The notes below the pieces were generated by a model. The model was given only the letters and a program-made list of their open reading frames with translations. It ran no database searches and was not told the origin of the DNA. From contig OW121740.1 of the NCBI GenBank assembly GCA_933228675.1, positions 6,017,442 through 6,081,441 on the forward strand: DNA of 64,000 nucleotides. The letters are read 5' to 3'. The translations under genes were made by a program, and so were the position numbers. The DNA comes from Stomorhina lunata. Taxonomy: Eukaryota; Arthropoda; Insecta; Diptera; Rhiniidae. Positions 12,837 to 25,934 of this stretch are shown here, piece by piece (the first letter of the stretch is position 1; every line of letters starts with the position of its first letter).

Positions 12837-14220
12837 TAAACTAGAAATAAAACTTTTAAAGTATTTTTTTTAAAATATCTTCCTTTTTGAGTTACGCTTC
12901 TATTTATGTAATCAAGCAATACTCACATAATTTTCGCTTGAGTTGCAAAGCAACTAAAACTAACGTTCTTCCCTTAGGGTCTCTTTACATGTTATAAAAG
13001 TAACAACACATCATATTGGGTGTAGAGTAGAGTAAGATATAAAAACTATCGTAAGTATAAAAACAACATGCTACTGCAAATATAATTCTTAGTTACTAGA
13101 ATATAAAAAAATAACTAAAAATATAAAAAAAAAATTAAAAAAATCTGAAACTGGGTTTAAGCAGTTTCACTTTGTTACTTTCTCATAAAAAAGGGTTCTT
13201 TTTTTTCCTGATATAAAAACTTCTTAAAAGCGTTGCATTTAACTATTTTAAAATAAATAAATTTAAAAACTTTTCCCCTAACAAAAAGAAAATGACAAAA
13301 TATTATATGTATCCATGTACGAGTACTGTAAGTGAAACTTGACAAACAATGCCTTTGCATACTCGTATCCTTTTCGTGCTGCTCTTTTGATCCTTTTGCT
13401 TTTTTTGTTCCGACAAAGTGTCAGTTTATTTCTATAAACGTACGTTATAAATATAAACGGGAAATATTAAATTATAACTTTACTCATGATTTTAAATAAA
13501 ATATTAACATGCACAAGTTAGTTCTATTTTATTACAGAAAATACTTAGTTTTATGTGTGAGAAAATGAAAAGATATTCATCATTTATGTGTATATAAACA
13601 TTTGTTGAGCAACATTTAAATGTTGCCAGCTTAAATTGTTAATAAATAGTTAGTCGCAAATATAATTTAGTTTTGCGTCATTGTAAGAAATTGAATAAAT
13701 TTTGCCTGAAGTTTTATTTACACGTGATATCATGATGTATGTAATTTTCTTTCCTTCATAATGACACTTGACTGGTTTGATATGAACTTTTTTATTTTCA
13801 GTTTAGTCTTACATTGAATGTAAATGTATACTTGGCATACAAAATAAAAATAAATATACAATTCAAATATTCCATTATAACTGTCTGCAAATAATTTTAT
13901 GACGTTCTAAGTACTTTTGTACCATTCTGCTAAATATGAATAAAGGTTCTTATTGTAATACCCTATATCATATGAGTGAATATTTGATGTATCTCAAAAA
14001 TTACTTGAGTAATCGTCTGAACACTTACCATGATATGTAGCATTAGCTGTTAAATTAAAAAGTTTATGTCTTTCCCATATAAGAAAATGCTAATGTGGTA
14101 AAAGATATCAAAACTTAGTAGTGAAATTAAATTATAAATTATATAAACTGAAAAATATCATTAGTTACTTGATACTGAAATTTCTAAAAAAAAAGAAAAT
14201 AAACACAGAATAATAAGTGA
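12837..14220. other. no gene seen
   Basis: Non-repetitive AT-rich DNA leading into the 31-bp array. There is no frame longer than about 60 codons and no recognisable motif. Confidence 0.6.
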
Positions 14221-17200
14221 AAATTTGCAAAAATTTTCACTAGAAAAATTTTTCTAGAAGGAGAAAATTTTAAAAATTTCCTATAAAAATAGAAAGTTTT
14301 TGAAAAAATTCCTTTTAAAATAGAAAATTTTTGATAAATTTCCTTTTAAATAGAAAATTTTTGATAAATTTCCCTTAAAAAATTTCCCTATTCTATTTTT
14401 GAAAAATTTAATATTTTCCATAAAAGTAGAAAATTTTTGAAAAATTTTCTATAAAAATAGAAAATTTTTGAAAAATTTTCTATAAAAATAGAAAATTTTT
14501 GAAAAATTTTCTATAAAAATAGAAAATTTTTGAAATATTTTCTATAAAAATAGAAAATTTTTGAAAAATTTTCTATAAAAATAGAAAATTTTTGAAAAAT
14601 TTTCTATAAAAATAGAAAATTTTTGAAAAATTTTCTATAAAAACACAAATTTTTTGAAAAATTTTCTATAAAAATAGAAACTTTTTTAAAAATTTTCTAT
14701 AATATAGAAAATTTTTTAAAACTTTTCTATAAAAATAGAAAATTTCCTATAAAAATAGAAAATTTTTGAAAAATTTCCTATAAAAATAGAAAATTTTTGA
14801 AAAATTTTCTGTAAAAATAGAAAATTTTTGAAAAATTTTCTATAAAAATAGAAAATTTTTGAAAAATTTTCTATAAAAATAGAAAATTTTTGAAAAATTT
14901 TCTATAAAAATAGAAAATTTTTGAAAAATTTTCTATAAAAATAGAAAATTTTTGAAAAATTTTCTATAAAAATAGAAAATTTTTGAAAAATTTTCTATAA
15001 AAATAGAAAATTTTTGAAAAATTTTCTATAAAAACAGGAAATTTTTGAAAAAATTTCTATAAAAACAGGAAATTTTTGAAAAAATTTCTATAAAAACAGA
15101 AAATTTTTGAAAAATTTTCTATAAAAATAGAAAATTTTTGAAAAATTTTCTATAAAAATAGAAAATTTTTGAAAAATTTTCTATAAAAATAGAAAATTTT
15201 CTATAAAAATAGAAAATTTTTGAAAAATTTTCTATAAAAATAAAAAATTTTTGAAAAATTTTCTATAAAAATAGAAAATTTTTGAAAAAAATTCTATAAA
15301 AATAGAAAATTTTTGAAAAATTTTCTATAAAAACAGGAAATTTTTGAAAAAATTTCTATAAAAACAGAAAATTTTTGAAAAATTTTCTATAAAAATAGAA
15401 AATTTTTGAAAAATTTTCTATAAAGATAGAAAATTTTTGAAAAATTTTCTATAAAAATAGAAAATTTTTGAAAAATTTTCTATAAAAATAGAAAATTTTT
15501 GAAAAATTTTCTTTAAAAATAGAAAATTTTTGAAAAATTTTCTATAAAAATAGAAAATTTTTGAAAAATTTTCTATAAAAATAGAAAATTTTTGAAAAAT
15601 TTTCTATAAAAATAGAAAATTTTTGAAAAATTTTCTATAAAAATAGAAAATTTTTGAAAAATTTTCTATAAAAATAGAAAATTTTTGAAAAATTTTCTAT
15701 AAAAATAGAAAATTTTTGAAAAATTTTCTATAAAAATAGAAAATTTTTGAAAAATTTTCTATAAAAATAGAAAATTTTTGAAAAATTTTCTATAAAAATA
15801 GAAAATTTTTGAAAAATTTTCTATAAAAATAGAAAATTTTTGAAAAATTTTCTATAAAAATAGAAAATTTTTGAAAAATTTTCTATAAAAATAGAAAATT
15901 TTTGAAAAATTTTCTATAAAAATAGAAAATTTTTGAAAAATTTTCTATAAAAATATAAAATTTTTGAAAAATTTTCTATAAAAATAGAAAATTTTTGAAA
16001 AATTTTCTATAAAAATAGAAAATTTTTGAAAAATTTTCTATAAAAATAGAAAATTTTTGAAAAATTTTCTATAAAAATAGAAAATTTTTGAAAAATTTTC
16101 TATAAAAATAGAAAATTTTTGAAAAATTTTCTATAAAAATAGAAAATTTTTGAAAAATTTTCTATAAAAATAGAAAATTTTTGAAAAATTGTCTATAAAA
16201 ATAGAAAATTTTTGAAAAATTTTCTATAAAAATAGAAAATTTTTGAAAAATTTTCTATAAAAATAGAAAATTTTTGAAAAATTTTCTATAAAAATAGAAA
16301 ATTTTTGAAAAATTTTCTATAAAAATAGAAAATTTTTGAAAAATTTTCTATAAAAATAGAAAATTTTTGAAAAATTTTCTATAAAAATAGAAAATTTTTG
16401 AAAAATTTTCTATAAAAATAGAAAATTTTTGAAAAATTTTCTATAAAAATAGAAAATTTTTGAAAAATTTTCTATAAAAATAGAAAATTTTTGAAAAATT
16501 TTCTATAAAAATAGAAAATTTTTGAAAAATTTTCTATAAAAATAGAAAATTTTTGAAAAATTTTCTATAAAAATAGAAAATTTTTGAAAAATTTTCTATA
16601 AAAATAGAAAATTTTTGAAAAATTTTCTATAAAAATAGAAAATTTTTGAAAAATTTTCTATAAAAATAGAAAATTTTTGAAAAATTTTCTATAAAAATAG
16701 AAAATTTTTGAAAAATTTTCTATAAAAATAGAAAATTTTTGAAAAATTTTCTATAAAAATTTTTGAAAAATTTTCTATAAAAATAGAAAATTTTTGAAAA
16801 ATTTTCTATAAAAATAGAAAATTTTTGAAAAATTTTCTATAAAAATAGAAAATTTTTGAAAAATTTTCTATAAAAATAGAAAATTTTTGAAAAATTTTCT
16901 ATAAAAAAAGAAAATTTTTGAAAAATTTTCTATAAAAATAGAAAATTTTTGAAAAATTTTCTATAAAAATAGAAAATTTTTGAAAAATTTTCTATAAAAA
17001 TAGAAAATTTTTGAAAAATTTTCTATAAAAATAGAAAATTTTTGAAAAAATTTCTATAAAAATAGAAAATTTTTGAAAAATTTTCTATAAAAATAGAAAA
17101 TTTTTGAAAAAATTTCTATAAAAATAGAAAATTTTTGAAAAAATTTCTAGAAAAATAGAAAATTTTTGAAAACATTTCTATAAAAATAGAAAATTTTTGA

Positions 17201-18580
17201 AAAAATTTCTATAAAAATAGAAAATTTTTAAAAAATAGAAAATATTTGAAAAATTTTCTATAAAAATAGAAAATTTTTGAAAAATTTTCTATAAAAATAG
17301 AAAATTTTTGAAAAATTTTCTATAAAAATAGAAAATTTTTGAAAAATTTTCTATAAAAATAGAAAATTTTTGAAAAATTTTCTATAAAATAGAAAATTTT
17401 TGAAAAATTTTCTATAAAAATAGAAAATTTTTGAAAAATTTTCTATAAAAATAGAAAATTTTTGAAAAATTTTCTATAAAAATAGAAAATTTTTGAAAAA
17501 TTTTCTATAAAAATAGAAAATTTTTGAAAAATTTTCTATAAAAATAGAAAATTTTTGAAAAATTTTCTATAAAAATAGAAAATTTTTGAAAAATTTTCTA
17601 TAAAAATAGAAAATTTTTGAAAAATTTTCTATAAAAATAGAAAATTTTTGAAAAATTTTCTATAAAAATTGAAAATTTTTGAAAAATTTTCTATAAAAAT
17701 AGAAAATTTTTGAAAAATTTTCTATAAAAATAGAAAATTTTTGAAAAATTTTCTATAAAAATAGAAAATTTTTGAAAAATTTTCTATAAAAATAGAAAAT
17801 TTTTGAAAAATTTTCTATAAAAATAGAAAATTTTTGAAAAATTTTCTATAAAAATAGAAAATTTTTGAAAAATTTTCTATAAAAATAGAAAATTTTTGAA
17901 AAATTTTCTATAAAAATAGAAAATTTTTGAAAAATTTTCTATAAAAATAGAAAATTTTTGAAAAATTTTCTATAAAAATAGAAAATTTATGAAAAATTTT
18001 CTATAAAAATAGAAAATTTTTGAAAAATTTTCTATAAAAATAGAAAATTTTTGAAAAAATTTCTAGAAAAATAGAAAATTTTTGAAAACATTTTTATAAA
18101 AATAGAAAATTTTTGAAAAAATTTCTATAAAAATAGAAAATTTTTAAAAAATAGAAAATATTTGAAAAATTTTCTATAAAAATAGAAAATTTTTCAAAAA
18201 TTTTCTATAAAAACAGAAAATTTTTAAAATTTTTCTATAAAAATAGAAAATTTTTGAAAAATTTTCTATAAAAACAGAAAATTTTGAAAAATTTTCTATC
18301 AAAACAGAAAATTTTTGAAAAAATTTATATAAAAATAAAAAATTTTTTCAAAAATTTCCTATAAAAATAGAAAATTATTTTAAAAATTTCCTATAAAAAT
18401 AGACAATTTTTTCTAAAATTTCCTATAAAAATAGAAATTTTTTTCAAATATTTCCTATAAAAATAGAAAATTTTTGAAAAATTTCTTATAAAAATAGAAA
18501 ATTTTTTAAAAAGTTCCAATAAAAATAGAGAACTTTTGTAACAATTTTCTATTAAAACAGAAAATTTTTGCAAAAATTTA
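14221..18580 (-). repeat. 31-bp minisatellite, 4.4 kb, related to the ATAGGAAATTTTTC family
   Basis: About 140 copies of a 31-bp unit made of GAAAAATTTTCTATAAAAAT and AGAAAATTTTT. The middle (about 14450-18000) is almost perfectly homogeneous; both margins are diverged. It is the largest array in the window. Because 31 is not a multiple of 3, no long ORF arises in the homogeneous part. Confidence 0.98.
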
Positions 18581-20149
18581 ATTTCCTCATACTTTATTCT
18601 TATTTCTATTGTATAAGAGTGTGCGTAAATATCTTTATTAGTTATAATTTATATAATGGCTTCCTTTAACTTAACTTTCAAACTTTTTCAGCTTCTTCCA
18701 CGTGATTATTATTAAAAATCCATATAATTTTTATTTTTATTGTTATTCCTATTATTTTCTGAACTTATTGCCATCTTGCAATTTTCTTGTTTATTTTCTT
18801 TTCATCAAATTGACTTGAATTGTTATTTTAGGTTTTTGTTTTTCTTTTTTTTTTGGCCCGAAAAAAATTGTTCTGTTGTTTCTGCTTCGAGACCCAAATA
18901 AATAACTGAAAAAGTTTATAATTAAAAAATAGCTTGAATAAATTAATAAGATCAGAACTCATCCTATTTGAGAGAAGACAGAAATAATGAACTGGAAGAA
19001 ATCGCCTTAATTTAGTGAAATCTTTTTGAAACAATTCAATTACATTCGCATTAATTTAAATTGAGTGTGATTTGATGAATTTAAGTAAACTTTTTTTCTG
19101 AGCAAAAAGTTTAAGGGGAAAATTAAGATAATTGTTAAAATTTTGTACAGAAATTAAGTAGTTCAAATTTAATTTAAAGCTTTAATGTCACTTAAAGAAA
19201 ATTTAAATCTTCATACATTTTGTAAACTTTCTATAATATTTAGCAAAATTCTATATAATTTTAATATGAGAAAATACAAAAAATTCTAGTTTATTTCATT
19301 TTAAATAAAAACTTATTTTCGAAAAATCTTTTTGCAATAAATTAAGTGTGAAGTTTGTGAAGACAATTTGCTCATACATTTTGTGCAAAATAAAGAAATA
19401 TTAATTATAAATATTCAATAGATGTAAGACTTTGAATTTAAATGTTTTATGAATATTGTTGGAGTTTTATATTTCTAGTTTAAGTCTCCTTGATTTATTA
19501 ACCCTTGTCCCCTACAATGGTTATTAATTGAAGAAGGCCTTACCTTACGACTTATTTTCACAGAACTCTAAACTTTCAGAACAACAATGTTAGATTTGGT
19601 GAAGGAAATATTTACTGGAGATACTCGTCATTTCTTCATTTAAACTTAATTTAAATTTGGTCATATTTTTAGAATACCTTTTTAGTATCCGCTGGTCATA
19701 TGTCCATAAATTTAGGCTTATCCCTCCAACATTTGTATGTATTAGTACTTTTGCGGAAAAGTACTAATACACACAAACACTTTTTTTGAAGCAATATTAA
19801 AGGCCCGATATCCTTTTAAATGACCTTGCAACTCTCCTTTGGCCAAAATTGCTCAACATTTTAGTAATTGTAAAGGTCCTATGCTTCCACTGACTGCATT
19901 TATTGAATCCTTAATTTTTAGTCAAAGGAAAAGAGCAACGAAAAAATAGAGATGAAAGCCAAAAAGTGGGCAAAAACATTTGGAACAAAATGATTATTGT
20001 GGTTATAACAATCAAAGCAGCCAAATGCAGCAATCAAATGAAAATAACACTAGGCAACAAAAAGATATTTCCAAACTACAAAAAGAGAGAAAACTTAATA
20101 AATCAAAATAGTTTGAACATTTGTGTCAAAAAAAAAAAATCAAAAAATA
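18581..20149. other. no gene; contains one strong hairpin
   Basis: AT-rich spacer between two minisatellites. The perfect hairpin at 19739-19770 is the only feature. Confidence 0.6.
19739..19770. repeat. perfect 14-bp hairpin
   Basis: GTATTAGTACTTTT (19739-19752), the loop GCGG, then its exact reverse complement AAAAGTACTAATAC (19757-19770). It has a strong stem and tight loop inside otherwise non-repetitive DNA. There is no T-run after it, so it is not a bacterial-type terminator. Function unknown. Confidence 0.85.
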
Positions 20150-22265
20150 TTTTTCTATAGAAAAAATTTAAATAAAAATATTTTTAAAAGAAAAAAATGT
20201 CCATAAAAATATTTTTCTATAGAAAAAAATGTCAATAAAAAAATTTTTCTATAGAAAAAATTTTTGATAAAAATATCTTTCTAAAAAAAATTTAACTAAA
20301 ATATTTTTCAATGAAAATATTTTTCTTTAGAAAAAAATTTCAATAAAATATTTTTCTATAGAAAAAAAAATCAATAATGATATTTTCCTATTAAAAAAAT
20401 TAATAAAAAATATTTTCTATAAAAAACATGTCAATAAAATTATTTTTCTATAGAAAATCAAAATATTTTTCTATGGAAAAAAATTGAATAAAAACAGTTT
20501 TCTATGGAAAAACATTTCAATGAAATATTGAAAAAATTTTATAAAAATTTCAATAAAAATATTTTTCTATAGAACAAAATTTATATAAATATATTTTTCT
20601 ATGTAAAAAAATTTAATGAACATTTTTTCCCTAAAAAACTCAATAAAAATATATTTTTATAGAAAAAAAAAACAATAAAAATATTTTTCTATAGAAATTA
20701 ATTTTAGTAAAATATTTTTCTATAGAAAAACATTTATATTAATATAATTTGAATCAAAATATTTTTGTATGGAAAATTTTTTCAATGAAAATATTTTGCT
20801 TGAGAAAAAAATCTCAATAAAAATATTTTTCTATACAAAAAAATTCAATAAAAATATTTTTATATAGAAAAAAATTTCAATAAAAATATTTTTCTATGGA
20901 GAAAAATTTCAATAAAAATACTTTTCTATAGAAAAAGAATATATTTTTCTATGGAAAAAAATTTTGAATAAAAATATTTTTCTTAACAAAAAAATTTCAA
21001 TAAAAATATATTTCTATAGAATAAAAATTCAGTAAAAATATTTCCTATAGAAAAAGAAATCAATGAAAATATTTTTTTTATAAAAAAAAAAAATGTAAAA
21101 TAGAAAAAATGTCAATAAAAGTATTTTTCTATACAAAAAAAAATTACATAAATATATTTTTCTATGGAAAAAAATGTTAATGAAAATATTTTTCTTTAGA
21201 AAAAAATTTCAATAAAAATATTTTTCTATAGAAAAAAATTCAATAAAAATATTTTTCTATTGAAAAAACATCAATAAAAATATTTTTTTAGAAGAAATAT
21301 CAATAAAAATATTTTTCTATAGAAAAAATTTTTGATAAATATATTTTTCTATGGAAAAAAATGTTGATAAAAATAATTTTCGATGAAAAAAATATTTTTC
21401 TATGCAAAACCGTTTCAATAAAAATATTTTTCTATCGAAAAACTTCAATAAAAATATTTTTCTATCGAAAAACTTCAATAAAAATATTTTTCTACAGAAA
21501 AAAATTTCGATAAAAATATTTTTCTATAGAAAAAAATTTCAATTAAAATATTTTTCTATAGAAAAAAATTCAACAAAAATAGTTTTGTATCGAAAACAAT
21601 TTCAATAAAAATATATTTCTATAGAAAAAATGTCAACAAATATAATTTTGAATAGAAAAAATTTTTGATAAAAATACTTTTCTATGGAAATATTTCAATA
21701 AAATATTTTTCTATGGAAAATAAAATGATAAAAATACTTTTTTATGGAAAAACATTTCAATGAAAATATTTTTCTTTCAATAAAAATATTTTTTTATAGA
21801 AAAAAAATTCGAATAAAAATATTCCTTTATAGAAAAATGTCAATAAAAATATTTTTCTATAGAAAAAATTTTTGATACAAATATTTTTCTATGGAAAAAA
21901 ATTTCAATAAAAATATGTTTCTTTAGGAAAAAATTCAATAGAAATAGGAAAAAATTCAATATGGAAAAATTTTTTGGTGAAAATAATCCTCCATGGAAAC
22001 ATATTTCAATCAAAATATTTTTTATGGAAAAACATTTCAATGAAAATATTATTCTTTAGAAAAAACTTCAATAAAAATATTTCCTATAGAAAAGAAATCA
22101 TTAAAAATGTTTTTTTTTTATAGAAAAAAATTTAATAAAAATATTTTTCTATAGAAAAAGTTGTTGATAAAAATATTTTTCTATAGAAAAATATTTTAAT
22201 CAAAAAAATTGTTTATGGAAAAATATTTAAATGAAATATTTTTCTATAGAAAAAAATTTCAATTA
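20150..22265 (+). repeat. 30-33-bp minisatellite, TTTTCTATAGAAAA family (diverged)
   Basis: Recurring AATATTTTTCTATAGAAAAA followed by AATTTCAATAAA, with many indels. It shares the palindromic CTATAG core with the arrays at 41.5, 46.2 and 52.2 kb but has TCAATAAAA instead of TGATAAAA. Short ORFs here are low-complexity artefacts. Confidence 0.93.
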
Positions 22266-23149
22266 AAAAATTTTAACTTTAAAATTTTTCATATAACTTG
22301 ACAAAAGTTTTATTTTGTTGCTTAGTGTTATCAAAAGAAAAACTAAAATTTTTCACATTGATTATGTATGATTCGCAGAGGCTAATTCTTCTTCTGGTTT
22401 GTGTTAGTTAACATGCTTGTTTATGGCCTTTTTGTTACTTACTTCTTTTTTCTCGATTTTATTTGGATTCTTTTCTTTCGCAATTCCCCTATCAATTCGT
22501 TTATTTGAAGCCAACTTTAGACTATATAAGTCAAGTTAAAAAAAATTTACAAAGTTCTACACACATTTAACACAAAAAACATGTGAACTCTATATATATC
22601 GACAAATACATACAGAAAAGAATTTCTCATACTTATAGATCCCGGTAGTTCCAGATGTGAGATATGGCTCATAAGCTAATAGAGTGTTTCTTAACAGCAA
22701 TATCCCTTATCTCAGTTCAAAAAGGTTTTATATTGAATCCAATTACTTTAATTATTTTGTAGAACATTCAAAATTTTTTAGCTTTAAAACAATTTTTGTA
22801 TATAATCCTTCATATTAGAACTACTGGGCCCTGAAGTAGAGAACAAAACATAACAAACATACAAAGACATAAAGGAATGTTATCAACACTTTTAATATTT
22901 CGATACCCTCAACTGTATCAGCCAATTTTACAAATTGTTTTGGACTACGAGTTTTGGGGCGGGAGGCGGTGTAGCGATGTTGATTTTGACTAAAAGAGTG
23001 TCAGTAGAAGGAAATTCGCAAATGTAATGAAAATTCTTGTGCAGTGATATAATCTCTTGTTGATGTAGTGATTTTTAACAGCGGTTTATGATGATGATTG
23101 GGTGGGTAAAAGAATATGGATGTTCAATAACAAATAGTATTTGCTAAAT
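22266..23149. other. no gene seen
   Basis: Unique AT-rich sequence. A short G-rich patch near 22950-22970 (TTTTGGGGCGGGAGGCGGTG) stands out in composition but has no open frame of note. Confidence 0.55.
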
Positions 23150-24430
23150 AACAAATTTAAACGAAAGACTTCTAGATTAAAATGTTTACATATTCTATTA
23201 ACAATTTTTAATCTATTATAAAAACATTTAACATTTTTCTGAATTCGGCTATTTTTAAAACTTAACGAAACCTTAATTTTCAAACGAAAGACTTTTTCTG
23301 CAAAATTTTTAGTTATTCATTGGAATATTTTTAGTTTATACTAAAGCCAATCAAAATTTGTGTATTTGTTTTAAGTTTTAGAACTTAACGAAACTTAAAT
23401 TTTTTAACGAAAGGCTTTTTGTTCAAATTTTTATATATTCTATTAAAGAATGTTAAATTATTATAAAAACATTTAATATTTTTCCGAACTTGGCTAGTTT
23501 TAAAACTTAACGAAACCCTAATTTTTAAACGAAAGACTTTTTCGTCAAGATTTTAAGTTATTTGTTAGAATATTTTAAATTTATACACAATTCAATAAAA
23601 ATTTTTGTATTTATGTTGATTTTTAGAACTTAACGAAACTTAAATTTTTTAACGAAAAGCTTTTTTATTAAAATGTTTAGATATTCTATTAGAAAAAATT
23701 AAATTATTACAAAGACATTAAAAATTATTGTGAACTCGGCTATTTTAAAAACTTAACGAAACCTTAATTTTTAAACGAAAGATTTTTTCGTCGAAAATTT
23801 AAGTTATTTGTGAGAAAATTTGTAATCTATACTCAAATCAATCAAATTTTTTGTATTTGTATTAATTTTTAGAACTGAACGAAACATGATTTTTTTAACG
23901 AAAGGCTTTTTGATTAAAATTTTTACATATTCTAATAAAAACTTTTAAACTATTATAAAAATATTTAACATTTTTTGCTAATTCGGCTTTTTTAAAACTT
24001 AACGAAACCCTAATTTTTAAACGAATTACTCTTTCGGCAAAATTTGAAGTTATTCGTTAGAAAAGTTTTAATTATATTTAAAACGATAGAATACTTTATA
24101 TTTATACTTATTTTTAGAACTTAACGAAACTAAAACTTTTTAACGAAAGGCTTTGAGATTCAAATTTTTACATATTCTATTATCAACTTTTAATCTATTA
24201 TAAAAACATTTAATTTTTTCCGAATTCGGCTATAACTAAAACTTAACGAAACCTTAATTTTTAAACGAAAGATTTTTTTTCGGTAAAATTTTAAGTTATT
24301 CGTTAAATTTTTTTTTTAATATATCAAAAATTTTCTAATTGCTGCATTCTTAAGAATCTAACAAAAATCGCTTTCATTCGCTTATTGGACTTTTGTACTA
24401 GTTTTAACACTTAACGAAACTTTACTTTTT
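23150..24430. repeat. 245-bp higher-order tandem repeat, about five copies
   Basis: The phrase AACTTAACGAAACC recurs at about 23260, 23505, 23752, 23998 and 24242, giving a period of 244-247 bp. Each unit is a dimer: a second half-unit with AACTTAACGAAAC and TTTTTTAACGAAAGGCTTTT starts about 132 bp into it. Copies differ by roughly a tenth or more of their bases, so the array is old. It is richer in C and G than the minisatellites around it. Confidence 0.88.
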
Positions 24431-25934
24431 AAAATAAAATTTTTAATAAAATGTTTTTATTTGTATCGACTTTAAAAAATTAATTTAATTTTTCGGCAAA
24501 AAGCTTTCAGTTGTGCTTTAAAAAAAAACATTTTGGATTATATTCTTTCTTCTGTGAGAAAAAGCTTTTTATTGACTCTTTTTCTGTTAAAAGCTTATGT
24601 TAATAAATTACTTGAAAACGATGTTATAGTATTCACAAGCTCTCTTATCAAGTTATATTGTCATATATAGGACGTAAATTAAAAAATGCCTAAAAATTTT
24701 GTATTTTAAATTTCAAGTTGTTAACATTTTGTAGCTTGAAAGCTATTTTTAAAGAACGACTATATAAATGACTAATAAATGAATAACGTAATTATATTCA
24801 TATTATAGTTGGTCTCATCAGGCACAAAACATCATGAATTAAACATTACTTCAAAAAAGTTCCTTTTTTAAATTTCCATTGTGCCCTATACGATTATCTC
24901 CATAAGCAATTGTATTATTTTCATGAAACTCGATTTGGAAAAGATATCAATTTAAAATTCATATAAGTATAAGTAAAAGTCAACTTATATTGTAACATTT
25001 TCATGTCTTTTTGTATCAATTGTTTGCAAAAGTTTCTGTTCTGTCATTCTCAAATCAAATGACATTATCAATGTAAATTGTTTATTTTTCGCGGTTTCAT
25101 ATCTTTTCATTTCGGAATTTAAATTTATTCTTTCTGACAATAAGATTATTACACTTATTTGCTCTAAGTACCAAGAAGTTTTCTTTTTTTTTTTGCTGTT
25201 TTAAAATTCAATTTTTATTATTTCCTTATATTTTTCTGGTTTTCGTAGAAACAACTACAAGAATGTGATACTAGGGATTCTGGCAATAGTACAATATTTT
25301 CTACATTGAAATGGCTAGATTTGAGAGTGGTAAGAGAGAGATTTAAAATGGATTTTCATTATTTTCGTATGAAAAAAAACATAGAACTCAAGAACGAATT
25401 TGCTAGTCATGAGAAAAGTAAATATGTTTATTTCCTTAATATCATTATAATACAATAATTTAAATTCAAAAACTTAAACTTGATCTTTTATTGGAAAACT
25501 GATAATTTACATAAGCAATAGGAATTTTTTGGCATAATGAACTCAAATATTGTTGATTATTTATCTTCTTATTTTGCAAAAAGTTTACAAATTTTAAGGA
25601 AATTGAAAAATAAGGCTTTATATCAATAAATGTAGAACAGGATGTAACAAATAAGAATCCAATATTTCCTTTTCAAATTATTGTAACAAATAAATAGTTA
25701 ATGAATTCTTTTATATTTTTATTTGAAAAAGGTCAGCAAAATCAAAAGGATTAACTACTACGATTTTAACTTTTTTGGCCTCTTTTATTAACCCTTTGAA
25801 ACGAATTTAATGATAGAAAATTTAGTATATCAGAAAAAAATCAATAAATATAACTATCATGATTTACAATTTGTTATTGTCAAATTTGACATCATGTATT
25901 TTAGTTAACATCCTGCAACAAAAAAAAATATAAT
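24431..25934. other. no gene seen
   Basis: AT-rich spacer between the 245-bp repeat and the 26-28 kb minisatellite. Nothing recognisable. Confidence 0.6.

Noticed and set aside
19739..19770. Rho-independent terminator
   Set aside because: There is no T-run after the stem, no upstream gene, and the genome is eukaryotic.
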